From Polydactylus sextarius (Eukaryota; Chordata; Actinopteri; Polynemidae), in assembly GCA_016801845.1 (NCBI GenBank), contig CM028927.1:15252501-15316500 (forward strand): DNA of 64,000 bases, written 5' to 3'. Below are positions 37,501 to 48,170 of the stretch, piece by piece. Positions within the stretch are counted from its first letter, which is position 1, and each line of letters opens with the position of its first letter. Position numbers and translations under genes: made by a program. The notes under the pieces were generated by a model that was not told the origin of the DNA, did not search any database, and worked only from the letters and a program-made list of their open reading frames with translations.

Positions 37501-40500
37501 AAAAACAAAAAACAAATGACTTGTTTTTTTTTTTGTTTTGTTTTTTTTTTTTTTTGGTTGGTTTTTTTGTTTTGTTTGTTTTTTTTTGTTTTTAAAACCA
37601 AAATGAAAAAATGGAAAAACAAAAACAAAAAAACACTTGACATTCAGTTTCATCTGAATGTGTGGACTGATTGCCTCATTACAGCCACACTTGAGGATTT
37701 TGAAGAACTTATTTTTGAACATTTTGAGTGGCAAGATGCACTTAGAAATAAGTAACACCCTTCAGCGCTTCGGTGCCTGATGCTGCTCTCCAAGGTCTGT
37801 AAGGAGATTCTGTTCAGACCACAACCTCTGAAGAAGATGTCATGTCTCTGACACCGAGTTGGAACAAGCAGTGTTCTCTTCCATCGGCGAGGTATGGACC
37901 CTACTCTTATCTAAAGTTATGTCTAATGAATGTCAACATTAATATCTCATGCTTTAGGATAACTTCTTATCTACAAATAGACTATGTGCGCATGCCTATC
38001 ACAAGTGTTTTTTTTTTTTTGTTTGTTTGTTTGTTTGTTTTTGTTTTTCCTCTTTCCATTTTGGTTTAAAAAAAAACTCTGATTCCATTCATTAGCTGTT
38101 AAAACAGTGGTCTGATGGTCTGTTCATGTTCTGAAGCCGGCAAAGTTACATTTGAGTGTCACTCATTTCATAATGAGGTTGCTGTTTAAGCCTGAAAAGA
38201 TGTCAAACAGGAGGAAAACCACACATTTAAAATCCCCCACCCTAAAATATCTTTCTGAGAGAGGTTTTCAGGAAGATACTGACATCACATCACAGAACAA
38301 GAATCAAAACCCTGTTCAACCATTTTCTGTCACCTTTAAGATTTATAGAACTGATTTTAATAATATATTCAAATTGAAACTAATGTATTTAAAAAGGAAG
38401 AATTACCCGGTGTGGTGAAGGAAGTGAACTTGTAAAAGAACTCGGAGTGTTTCTTCTTGCAGCTCACACCGGCCACTGTACCGACGTCCAGCGGCAGGTC
38501 CCTGACAAGCCGGCCTGTGAACAGCTCATACACCTGCAGGATATCCTTCACGTCACGGACATAGTTGACCAGCAGGTGGTGCTGGTTCACGCAGGAAACG
38601 AAGCCTGAGGAGAGGTACAAAAGAGGAAGTGGTAAAAAGTGATAATGATACTATATCGGTTTGTTGAGAACACTTTAAGCAGAGGAGACTGTATTCTTGT
38701 TCTCCTTTTTGTGCTTTAAAGATAACATAGTTAATGTTAATGTCTTTTATTTTTCTAAGTAGTCATCTTATTATCCAGACATGTAACTTTATTGGTATGT
38801 GGGTATGTGATTTCATCAATGACCAGCAGAGGGCAGTCTAATATGTTGTATATGCGTCTAGTGTATTGTGTTGTAAATGCAGAACTACTACTGTGCTTTT
38901 GCTTGGTTGCTGTTTTCTAAACAGAAATGGCGTTTTCAGTATAACAGCTGCCATAATCAGTTTGTGGCACATTATTTTAAATTCTCATTGACATATATAG
39001 GCACATAGTGTAAGCATCTAATATTTAATGATGCAGCTTTATGAACATTTTAAGAGCTTATGAAAGTCTTTATAATTTCTTTTACAACTACCATTGCTCA
39101 CAATTTATTCACTCTTCAACTTACATTCTTACTGGCCCGTTTCACTGTGTCATATTAGCCTTCTACGAATATATAAGTATCAGTATCTGTTGACTCCTGA
39201 AAACTTTTTTTTTTTGCAGAACATATGGTAAAAAAAAATAAGATATTGGCCAATATATGAAGATTGAGTGTGACGGTTACCATCATTTGAATGATTCATA
39301 ACAAAAGGAAAGTCAGTGCACAAAGTGTTCAGTCTTTAACCACAGAAGCAGAACTTCCCCATTGCTGCGGTTAGACAGTCACTCAAACTTTGGGACTGAA
39401 ATTCATTAAAAAGATGTTTTGCAAGATCAGGGGCTGAATTGTGGAACTACAGTTTCACGTAGAAGCTGTTTACGTATGTCTAAAGTTTGGTGGAGTTTTC
39501 TCACAGTTCAGCACAAGCCCACGGCTGACTGCTCAAATGAATGTACAGACATTTTGAAAGACAAAGTTAGCTTTGTGAATACAAAATGTACATTTCCTTT
39601 GATCTCACCAAGAACATCTTTGTCATGTTGTGGTATAAGGTTAGTCCAGTGCTGCCTGTCTGGTTTCTGGATGTCGATGTTGATGAGACAATATCGAGGA
39701 GCATCCAAGTTGGAGCGGAAGGTGAACACTGTTCCTTCATTGGTGACATAAGAGTACTGGGCATCAAAGTTGTCCACAAGTTTGACCCATGGGAGCAGCC
39801 CTGAAGGAGAAAATGAATGAAATTTAAGATAGGATACAATAGAATATAGAATATATTTTTTTTTGTCTGGGACATGACAGAGAGGCCCCAGGTAGCTGTA
39901 GCATCAGCTAACAGCAAGTTATCGCGTCCTGTGAGCTGATGTCCTGTGAGCTGTGCTGCTCATTAACACTGATGTGCCCCGGGTTACTCCGTCTCTTCTA
40001 AATCAACATCAAGATTCCCACATCCTTCCTCGTCGATCTCATTAGCTACACTGTCTGCTGACAGATCTCAGTGAGGCACATGATGCTGCTCTCCTGATAG
40101 CTACTCCCTCTGCAGCCTGGTCAGCAGCATGAGTTCTTTCATCTTATTGAGTAAAGATCATACATTCCCCATAGTTACAGACAGTATGGAAAGCTATTCA
40201 TCTCTCTTCTCCTCCACCTTACTTCCTCTAGGATCTTGGGTCTTTTGTCTGGTCGTATCATTGAATAGTACCGTACAAATCAGGCAGCAGCTCAATGGCT
40301 CTCTTGTTGTCATAGTCAAAAACAGGCAAAAAAAAAAAAACAATACATGAGAATAAAGATGTCCTGATATAAAGGAATAACAGTTTTAGTTAAAATGTTT
40401 AAAGGTTTAAAAAGTAAGAAAAAAAATATGCTGCCATGGCCAAGATTTTTTATTTGCAGCTACTTTCATTTTCATGAGTGACATTATTCACTCTCATCAC

Positions 40501-43500
40501 TGCCCAGTTATGGGGCTGTAGAGATATGATCTTCTATCATTTGAGAATCTTCACAAGAAAAGCAGGCATAGTTTTAAATGAACCATTTTAGATTAGGTTA
40601 GATCAGGTATGTCCAAACTATTCCACAATGGGCCGTGTGTATCTTGGTTTTTGTTCCACCCAGTTATGAGTTTGACAGTTTAACTAATCAACTGTCTGAA
40701 GACTGAGATTAGATAATCAAACGAGTCATGTCTGATATGCTGCTGCTCAGCTGGAATAAAAACCTGCAGCCACACAGCCCTTTGTGGAATAGTCTAGATG
40801 CCTGGATGATAAGATTAAATGATTAATCATTAATTTCCAACGAACATTTACTGGTTCAGTAACAATTTGCTGTATTTCTTGCCTCTGTACTAAGACAATC
40901 TAAGGACCCCTAAACCATCACAATGACCAATACTCGGTGGTCCATGCTTATGGATTAACACTGGACATCACTTCAGCTGGCCAAAGTAAAACTTTCAGTC
41001 TGTATGTGAGATACTACTGGTTGGGTTCATCGAGTGCTACGATCACAAAATCACAAACCTGTGATGCCATCGGGAAGCTTCTGGAGGTCACAGTACCACA
41101 GCTGGTTGACAGGCTCGCAGCCTTCAGTGATCGACAAAATAGCATATCTACCATCGTCAGATATCTGTAAAGAGGAAGCATTAAAAATATTCAAACAGAG
41201 AAAGACAGAGAGGGAGGGAGACAGGCATGTTAATATGCCATTGCTGCTATGACAAGTTTCAAAGTGCTCAAGGCTCCTACTGATGGGCACGGCACATTCA
41301 TCTCAACCAACCAACCAGAACATCAATTGTTTTAAAATTCCACAGGACTTGAAGAAGCACTCTTTTGTGCCAAGATGAGTTTCTGTTGATATGCAAATCT
41401 GAAAAAGAATTTTATATTAATCAAGACAGATGCATCCAAACTATTTCACGTGTGGCTGCAGGTTTTTATTCCAACCAAGCAGCAGCACACCAGACTTGAC
41501 TCATTTAATAAGCTGATATCAGTCTTCAGACAGCTGATTGGTCAAACTGTGTGATCTTGACTGGTCAGAACAAAAACCTGCAGCCACATGGCTTCTTGTG
41601 GAATAGTTTGGAGGTCTTGATTGCAATATGTGATTCTACACATTAATAAAACTTACAGTGACTGAGCTGTGCCACTTTGGGTGATCTGGGAACTCTGCAA
41701 CAAGAATGTCTTCTGACTGCTTGGTGCCGACAACGTGGTAGTAGAGCTTCTGATTGATGTTGCAGGTGGTTTCCGTGCCTTTAGAAAAATGCAGACAGAG
41801 TCAAGTTTTGCATATATTTTTAATTGTTTTTGTTGCATCGGTACTTGTGTGCATGATGTATCTTCCTGACCATCTGTTTTGCCTTCCTGTCTTGGGTAGC
41901 AGTTGTAAAAGACACCCTTTGCGTCGTGTGTCCAGGCCAAACAACTGAATTTAACTCTCTCCAGGACATCAGGCAGCATGGTGAGGTCATCAGCCTTCAT
42001 GAAATTCACAGTTACCCAGTCTGAACCACTGCTACTCAAACCATATGCAAAATATTCACACTCCTCCGACAAACGGCCCACTGCATTAAAAGAGAGACAA
42101 AAGAAAAAAAAAGGAAGTTGTTAACACTGTAAATCATTTGCACCTAATAAGGAATAAGAAGTGTTGTGCAGTTTGGCTCACTCTTCAGGGCCACAGTGCC
42201 ATCTTCAGAGAGTTTATTCGGGTCAAAAAAGACAGTAGCAGGTGCGTCCAGGGAGTCCTGAACATACAGCACATCCTGGTTCTGGAGCCCTTTGTTGTGG
42301 AAGTAGAAATACCTGAAAATATGTCAGGAAATAAAATTATTGCAAGCATTTTTTTCTGATGTCAGATCTGCAGTTTTGGCTAATCCATCTCATAAGTGTG
42401 GTTGTTTGATCACCTCTTCCCTCTTTTGTAAGGGCAGCTGTATTTGGGATAGTCATAGAGCTCAGTGAGGCGCTGGTGGAACTGAGTGCGGACAGCGCAC
42501 TGCTCCAGGTACGGCATGGTGACTTTATTCTGCTCCTCAACAAAGGCCTGAGACACAAAGCAACAGTAAAGGTGGATGAAAGTAACAGTGTTTTTTCAAT
42601 GTGTTGGTGAACGCACAGCTTCACTTTTTCAGCTTTTTGCAAGAAATCATCACATACCATTGTTTCTGGACTATCAGGGTCTTCCAGCCATCCATAGGGA
42701 TCGCAGACACTGTTGCCATGGTAGTCATCCACCTGTTAACAACAGGTGGGATATATAATAATATAATATACAAGTTAAATAGGAACAAACACATACGTAA
42801 ACAACACGAAAGTCAGGTCTTTGGCTTCACTCAACAGCACTTTCTCTTGCATAATACTACAGCTGTAGCTTGTAACAAACAAGATTTTGGCACTCCCATC
42901 AGTTTTAATCATTGTTATTGATTGGCTTGTCAAAATTTACCAGATTTGGCACGCAGGTCCCTTTGAAACACCGACTGTTAGTTCGGTATATTGAAAGTGT
43001 TGTAGTTCTCTCAATATTTGCATGTGCCATGCTACAGTTCATCCCAACTAGTCCTCTAGTTGTTTTCAGTTCTCACTAGTGTTGGGCATTGTTCCCAAAT
43101 TTTCAAAACTGGTTTCTAAAAGATTGGGGTTTTTTTTGTTTGTTTGTTTGTTTTTTGCTTTGTTTTTTTTATATGCCAATTTTATAGAGTACATTTTAAT
43201 AAAATTAAATCATGGTACAAATCTTTTCAATTTTATTTCTTAAACTAAAAACACAAAATAACACAGACAAATTTTACTTTAAAACATAAATCTATTCAAC
43301 ACTTCTCGGAATTAATTTATTCTACCTGAAATGTTAGTAATCTTTGTTTTTGAATCATAACTCAACCTAAGTCATAAATCTCCTTGTTTGAAGTTGAGAT
43401 TTGTATGTTTCCGATGCTTTAATGTTTTTTTGGGGGGACATTTGTCCACTTGCCACTGTTCCTCACACATAATGTTTTCTACTGATTACAAACTGTGTCA

Positions 43501-44767
43501 TACTGTATGTTTCCATAGCAATGCTGATGATACTCAGCTGTACATATCCGCAGAGCCAAATGATGTTGCAGTGATTGATACCATCACCAATTGTTTATTA
43601 GCAATAAATGAATGGATGAGCAATGATTTCCTGAAATTAAATGAGGATAAAACTGAGATCTTCCTTGTTGGTCCCAAAACAAAAAGACAGTTGCTGCTTA
43701 ATAATCTGGGGAAGTTAACTGAGTGGATTAAACCTTTGGTCACAAGTCTTGGTGTCATTTTAGATCCTGATCTCAGCTTTAGTTCACACATCACCAAGGT
43801 GACAAAAACATCATTTTATCACCTCAAAAACATAGCTAAAGCACGGCCATTTGATGCTGAAAAGCTAATTCATGCTTTCATCTCAAGCAGACTAGAAAAA
43901 AAAAAGCCACTTCAGACTTTACCTCATCCAAAACTCTGCAGCTTGGCTATTAACCAGAACCAAGAGAAGAGAACACATTAGTCCAGTTTTAGCTGTTTTA
44001 CACTGGCTTCTTGTAACATTTAGAATAGAGCACTTTGAGCTTCATTGTTTGTATGAAACGTGCTATACAAATAAAGTTATTATTATTATAACAACCAGTC
44101 ATACATTTTGCTTAGTTCATGTGAAATTTGAACGATTGAACAATGGTGCCATTTATCTATGTGGTGCTATATTTGAAGTATTTTTATTTGAGAGTTTAGT
44201 TGCTATTAACAAGCTCTCCCTCATCGTCTTGCCTCATCTTTATCTTTCAGGCAGGTCCCTCATCCTACCAGTGGACCAAGCCCACCACTTGCAACTGCAA
44301 CTGGTGAGCAGTTCTTGTTGTGTTGAAGGTGCTGAAGGTGCAGAGCAGAGGAAGATAAATCACAGGATGAGTTAGAGGGACTAAATTAAATCCTAATTTG
44401 TAGTTTATTTCAGTTTAATCTTTATGAAAGGTGTCTCACTGGTTGTACTGTGGTGTCACTGAGTGTAGGTTTCACAATCAATCCATGATGAGCACTGCCA
44501 GTACAAAACTGGACAACAGCCAAATTAGTTTAGTTTAGTTTAGTTTAGTTTAGTTTAGTTTAGTTTAGTTTAGTTAACCTCTGCGCTAAAGCAGTACTCA
44601 AAGTGAGATGAGTAGATTCTCTCTACTGTTAAATGTTAAGTCCTGAAGGCATTTGCTTTATTTCAAATTTCAAATTTCCTCAGAACCCTTACATGACTAT
44701 TCTTATGGCTCACTTTTGAGGGGCTGTGAAAGGTCTTTGTAGAAGACCAGAAAAGACGAGAAAGATC

Positions 44768-44798
<31 letters not shown>

Positions 44799-46511
44799 TT
44801 GAAACACTTTTCATTTTAAACGTGGTGTCTTTCTGTAACACTGTGGAGGTGGTAACTGTTTAAAGAAAAATAGGTGTAACCCAGATTTATTCTCACCACC
44901 TCATAGCAGTTAAGTGAAAGCCCACACATTTCAGGCAGCTCCTCACACCTTAAGCTTTACAACATACTATGGCATGCTACCATTGAGTCAGCGCAAGCTA
45001 TATGCAAATGCGCGCACACACACACATCTTTGGGTCTGTGCCGTGCTGACTGTCCCTTCGTTTAGTCATGAAAATTTTAAGGTCACAAGATTTGACACAT
45101 GACAAAATCCTGCACTCTCACTGTGCCCATGAACACCTCACTGTCACACCGAAGCTGCAAACTCTGTGAGCTCAGCATGTCCCAGCACTTTCCCCTCTTC
45201 TTTACAAATCTTTATAACTGAATGGAGAAAAAAAAATCAAAATAAATACATAAACATATTAGCAATTTAGCACATTACTATAAATACCTACATCTAAAAA
45301 CTAAAATATACATTTAAATGAACTTTAAAGGTTAGCCTAATCAAGTATGCAGTCACCTCACACTCTTGCTGTAAGTCATGTGACATGTGCCCTTTTGCCC
45401 TTTGCAAGTGAAACTCATTTTTTTTTTAGACATATTCCTACATCTTACAAAATGTTGTATAAGATGTTGTGTAAGAATATGATGGGCTTTGTCATATTTT
45501 AAGAGTTCTGTGGCAAACATGATAAAATCAAACATAACCACAGTGAAGTCAAGTCTATTTTGTATAGTATAAAACTGGTTTATTTTAAAGGCTTTCCCTG
45601 ATATCGTTACTGGTATAAATGAAGAAGATCAATTATAAACTGGGAATTAAATTAAAGTGAAAAATTACAAGTGAAATCTGTGACAAGACAAGATTAAATG
45701 GCAGCAATATGATTTCTTTAAAGGGGAAACATGGCTGCACCTTTGTCAAATGCCAATGTGTTTTTCCTTCTTTCTTTTTTTGCAACTGCTCCATTAACAT
45801 GACGTGACTGCACAAGCTTCTACACAGGAAAGGTAAAGCTTTTTTGACATAAGTCAGTTCTATCTATAAATGACATGAACAAAAAAAAAAAAAAAAAAAA
45901 AACATCCTAAATCAACTAAATCTACTAGAACTATCAACAATGTCAATTATGAATCAATTAACAGTCCTCTATTGTTTAAAAGTATAATATGAATGAATCA
46001 GTCAATTAAATTACGTATGTTGGTGTCTTATGTTACTTTTTCTGTGCTTTGCAAATACGAACGTCCTACTGCTAAAACACTAAAGGGCTGAGTCCGGTAA
46101 AGGAGTAAAGGAGTCATAGAAACACTGACGGTTAGAAAAACGTCAGTGAACTTTCTGAACATGCTCATTCACGGTGTCGTTTCCTGGTTCACGGGTTAAT
46201 GGCGTCACTTCACCATAACTGCGTAACGAACGCGTGTTCAAACCGACACTTCTCCTCGCGACTACTCTTTTGTTTTTTCCTCTCTCTTTAGTTACACCGA
46301 CAAGTTCTTTTTTCGTTCCTTTGACTCAGTCAGTCGCAACTTTCCCCTCCGACCCTTTGTCTTTCTCTCTTCCTGGTCTCGCTTCTCCTCAGCTCGTGTC
46401 CTTTCACGAGAAAACGACCGACAGCGACTTGAAGAAAAAGAAACACCAGAGCAGGACTGGAACACTGACCTTGCTCTCATCTCTTCGTGCAGCCGGATAC
46501 TTAAACGCCAT
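34233..46511 (-). CDS. prep: Prolyl oligopeptidase (prolyl endopeptidase), complete, 15 coding exons
   Basis: Cytosolic S9A serine peptidase that cleaves after Pro in short peptides. Coding exons in gene order: 46470-46511, 42658-42732, 42414-42547, 42182-42312, 41871-42080, 41657-41778, 41059-41164, 39609-39800, 38407-38604, 37109-37212, 36841-36977, 36295-36389, 36047-36178, 35254-35410, 34233-34527. They sum to 2130 bp: 709 residues plus TGA, against 710 in human. The first and last exons form the alpha/beta-hydrolase domain and the middle exons the beta-propeller that gates the active site. Catalytic Ser553 sits in GASNGG, Asp640 in TADHDDRVV, His679 in SGHGAGKP. All junctions are GT-AG and all phases agree, so the gene looks intact. 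It is convergent with epha10 and divergent from prdm1. Confidence 0.96.
35254..35410 (-). CDS. prep: prep coding exon 14, hydrolase domain
   Basis: Encodes ACVNQRPDLYGCAVAEVGVM, DMLKFHKFTIGHAWTTDYGC, SDDPEQFKWLIK. The stretch NQRPDL-GC-VA-VGVMDMLKFH is almost invariant in the family. Acceptor cacatag, donor gtacga. Confidence 0.96.
36047..36178 (-). CDS. prep: prep coding exon 13, nucleophile elbow (Ser553)
   Basis: Encodes AGTLGNKQNCFDDFQCAAEY, LIQEKYTTASRIAINGASN, GGLLV. The catalytic Ser sits in GASNGG; human has GGSNGG, so Gly before Ser is Ala here, which still fits the GxSxGG consensus. Acceptor tttgtag, donor gtgagt. Confidence 0.96.
36295..36389 (-). CDS. prep: prep coding exon 12, hydrolase domain
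   Basis: Encodes NVAYLLYVRHLGGILAVANI then RGGGEYGLTWHK. ANIRGGGEYG is the oxyanion-region signature of the family. Acceptor tgtcag, donor gtgaaa. Confidence 0.95.
36841..36977 (-). CDS. prep: prep coding exon 11, hydrolase domain
   Basis: Encodes VFYPSKDGTKIPMFLVHAKG, LKKDGTNPVFLYGYGGFEA, SIQPYY. SKDGTKIPMF and LYGYGGF are diagnostic of prolyl oligopeptidases. Acceptor attttag, donor gtaagt. Confidence 0.95.
37109..37212 (-). CDS. prep: prep coding exon 10, propeller to hydrolase return
   Basis: Encodes GIIYHCDLSESNPEPKVFRE then VEVKGVKQEDYQTTQ. The chain re-enters the hydrolase domain here. Acceptor atctag, donor gtaatg. Confidence 0.94.
37483..37640. repeat. A/T-homopolymeric foldback low-complexity block
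   Basis: A CAAAAA-type block (37483-37516), then a GTTTT-type block (37520-37592), then another CAAAAA-type block (37595-37635), in a prep intron. Adjacent blocks are roughly complementary, so a hairpin is possible. It accounts for the Phe- and Lys-rich open frames here. Confidence 0.85.
38407..38604 (-). CDS. prep: prep coding exon 9, propeller
   Basis: Encodes GFVSCVNQHHLLVNYVRDVK, DILQVYELFTGRLVRDLPLD, VGTVAGVSCKKKHSEFFYKF, TSFTTP. The pattern KK-SE-FY-FTSF-TPG closes the propeller. Acceptor tcctcag, donor gtaatt. Confidence 0.95.
38823..38836 (+). promoter_or_regulatory. CTCF-like motif (prep intron 8)
   Basis: CCAGCAGAGGGCAG fits the vertebrate CTCF core consensus at every position. 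Motif evidence only. Confidence 0.4.
39609..39800 (-). CDS. prep: prep coding exon 8, propeller
   Basis: Encodes GLLPWVKLVDNFDAQYSYVT, NEGTVFTFRSNLDAPRYCL, INIDIQKPDRQHWTNLIPQ, HDKDVL. VTNEGTVFTF is a family signature. Acceptor cttcag, donor gtgaga. Confidence 0.95.
40603..40806. mobile_element. Foldback MITE-like element, copy 1 (prep intron 7)
   Basis: Same arms as the copy at 41421: CCAAACTATTCCAC near the left end, GTGGAATAGTCTAGATGCC at the right end, with ttttgttccacc and aaaacctgcagccacaca facing each other inside. The arms are more diverged than in the other copy, so it may be the older insertion. Confidence 0.6.
41059..41164 (-). CDS. prep: prep coding exon 7, propeller
   Basis: Encodes ISDDGRYAILSITEGCEPVN then QLWYCDLQKLPDGIT. 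SDDGRY--LSI-EGC-PVN-LWYCDL is strongly conserved in the family. Acceptor tttacag, donor gtttgt. Confidence 0.95.
41421..41620. mobile_element. Foldback MITE-like element, copy 2 (prep intron 6)
   Basis: Both ends start TCAAGAC when read inward and continue into imperfect inverted repeats of about 45 bp. The left arm contains CCAAACTATTTCAC then GGCTGCAGGTTTTTATTCC; the right arm, reversed, contains CCAAACTATTCCAC then GGCTGCAGGTTTTTGTTC. No coding capacity. A related copy sits about 600 bp to the right on the prep strand. Confidence 0.65.
41657..41778 (-). CDS. prep: prep coding exon 6, propeller
   Basis: Encodes GTETTCNINQKLYYHVVGT, KQSEDILVAEFPDHPKWHS, SVT. The acceptor is the slightly weak tctaaag; the donor is gtaagt. 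Phase and homology support it. Confidence 0.94.
41871..42080 (-). CDS. prep: prep coding exon 5, propeller
   Basis: Encodes MGRLSEECEYFAYGLSSSGS, DWVTVNFMKADDLTMLPDV, LERVKFSCLAWTHDAKGVFY and NCYPRQEGKTDG. The repeated WTHD and YFAYG patterns are typical propeller strands. Acceptor aatgcag, donor gtcagg. Confidence 0.95.
42182..42312 (-). CDS. prep: prep coding exon 4, propeller blade 1
   Basis: Encodes RYFYFHNKGLQNQDVLYVQD to FFDPNKLSEDGTVAL. The first and last codons are split with the neighbours. Acceptor attttcag, donor gtgagc. Confidence 0.95.
42414..42547 (-). CDS. prep: prep coding exon 3
   Basis: Encodes AFVEEQNKVTMPYLEQCAVR to YDYPKYSCPYKRGKR. EQN and YDYPKYS are family motifs. It leads from the N-terminal hydrolase segment into the propeller. 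Acceptor tgtctcag, donor gtgatc. Confidence 0.95.
42658..42732 (-). CDS. prep: prep coding exon 2
   Basis: 25 codons, VDDYHGNSVCDPYGWLEDPD then SPETM. DPY-WLEDPDS is the N-terminal signature of the S9A family. Acceptor gttaacag, donor gtatgt. Confidence 0.95.
43485..44095 (+). mobile_element. 5'-truncated LINE with reverse transcriptase fragment, inside prep intron 1
   Basis: The frame at about 43508-43900 reads SNADDTQLYISAEPND, INEWMSNDFLKLNEDKTEIF and LGVILDPDLSFSSHI, the palm and thumb of a CR1/L2-type non-LTR reverse transcriptase. The catalytic YADD reads NADD. After about 43900 the frame breaks and a segment is missing; the homology resumes in another frame (QNSAAWLLTRTKRREH, AVLHWL). 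The 3' end, gtgctatacaaataaag plus TTA repeats, is a typical LINE tail. It is dead and lies antisense to prep. Confidence 0.8.
44525..44575. repeat. (TTTAG)10 pentanucleotide array
   Basis: About ten perfect TTTAG units in prep intron 1, about 430 bp beyond the LINE tail. Confidence 0.93.
44771..44798. repeat. (AG)14 microsatellite
   Basis: Perfect AG run in prep intron 1. Confidence 0.93.
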
Positions 46512-46880
46512 TGTGGAGTTTTCCCCTTATAAAGTTCTCTTCTGTTTTGTTTGAGTTGCCTTTCTGTTGCTGTTACTTTGTTTTCTTTGTCCCTCTTTTT
46601 TTTGCTTTTTTTGTTTGTTTGTTTTTTAATCGCCGTGAATGCGGCGGCTCGAGTGAATCAATCAATGGAGTCTTGGAAGTGAAAGTGAAAGCATGTACAC
46701 ACACGCACGCACACACTCAGAGAGGGAGGGAGGGAGAAAGAGAGAGACACGTTTTGCACGGAGCAAACCACCGGGACTTGTTTTCACAGGAAATGATGTG
46801 GCATCGATGCAGGGCAAGTGATACCACGCGCACAGCTGTTGTGCGTGCGTTCGTGCGCATTGGCGAAATTGATAAGTCGT
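46150..46880 (-). promoter_or_regulatory. prep promoter / 5' region
   Basis: This stretch surrounds the first coding exon and is richer in CpG than its AT-rich neighbours (for example cgtaacgaacgcgtg near 46224, gcggcggctcgag near 46640, and the gcg-rich run near 46840). A CCAAT box on the prep strand lies at 46859-46863, about 350 bp before the ATG. A TTTATAAG sequence lies about 20 bp before the ATG, too close to be a TATA box unless the leader is very short. The transcription start cannot be placed. Confidence 0.4.
46470..46511 (-). CDS. prep: prep coding exon 1 (start codon)
   Basis: A 42-bp coding piece reading MAFKYPAARRDESK, then donor gtcagt. It is too short for ORF callers; it was found by searching the minus strand for a counterpart of the human start with its YP-RDE pattern. 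The next exon continues with VDDYHG in phase 0. The start is chosen because it gives a family-length protein. Confidence 0.85.
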
Positions 46881-48167
46881 CAATTTGCAGAACTTGAAAC
46901 AACCCTTCCAAAATGAAAGTACGTGTCTGGAGACTTTACACCTTAACATATGTGTTCTCTGTCGGTCTAAAAGTAGTAACAAGTACACCGCATAGAAGAA
47001 GAGCAGTTTTGGAGAAAAACAAAAAAAAGGAAGAAAGAAAAAAAGATGTGTCTCTATACATCGTTGACAGAGGGAAACTGTAGACGCCAGACAAAAGGGA
47101 AGCGGTGCTTTAACACAGAACTTGCAGACCGACTGAGATGTAGCATCTACTATCTACTGAATCACGTCCAAAAGCAGCACAGTTTCAGTTTTTGTGGATG
47201 AAAAAATGAATCAAGCCAAACAGCTGCACAGGCCCGCCATCATCTGTTAGTCTTCAATGACTTTCTCAAAACTGTTGATTATTTTCAGTTTCATCTATAA
47301 CGTTTTCACAAAATGTGTATTCCTTTTAAAGCTTTGCCAGACTGTTGACACTCAAAATGCTTCTTTTACATTTGAAGTTGATCTGCAGTAATAAGCTCAC
47401 AAAGGGTATTGTTCATCTCTCGATCTTTTTCACTTTCAGTTTGGTTATGATTGAGCCATTCTAACAGTAAGAAAACAGCATGGTCTCCAGGTGTTTCAAC
47501 ATTTGAATTGTGTAACCTGTGTAAAATGATACATACAAAACCACCATTACAAGCAAGATACTGGAAATGTCTGTCTAAGGAAACATCTGTCATGTCTGTC
47601 AGTTCAAGTTTTTCTGTTTTTTGGAAAATAAGAACAAGTTCCACAGACTTTGATACCACAATGTTGTCATCAGTTGAGCTGCAACAGGTTTAAAACAACA
47701 TATTGAGACATTGTTGCCCACCTAAGCCCCTCCCAGATGGAGGGACTGGTACTGAGACACTGCTCAGAGAGAGAAAGAGAGAGAGAGAGGAAGACCCAAA
47801 ACAGAGTTTCAGACACGTAATCTGTCTAATCCACAAAGCTGTAAAAACAACTGGGGAGGAAACGGGGGAGGTAAGGAGGGGAAAGACAGAGGGCAGGGAG
47901 TTAGAAAGACAGCTAATTTCAAACTAATTTGACTAAGATGATTAAGTGAGACTGGCTTGATGAGGAAAATAAGCTGTTAGAAGGCCTCTGACCTTGTTTC
48001 AGTGTATTTACCTCTCAGCCTCAGCAGTTATATATGTCTATATTTATATAATCATTGCTCAGACACGAGATACACATACAATAACATGAAAAAATAACAA
48101 ACCAACAAAGTTGGTGCTATTTCTGTTAAATAGCAAAATTAAGATAAAAGTTATACACACACACATG

Positions 48168-48170
<3 letters not shown>

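Noticed and set aside
42940..43120. hAT transposon end (gtgttgggcattg)
   Set aside because: A single short terminal-like motif without a partner inverted repeat or target-site duplication.
46234..46897. Plus-strand open frames over the prep first exon
   Set aside because: They lie antisense to the confirmed first exon and promoter; no protein likeness.
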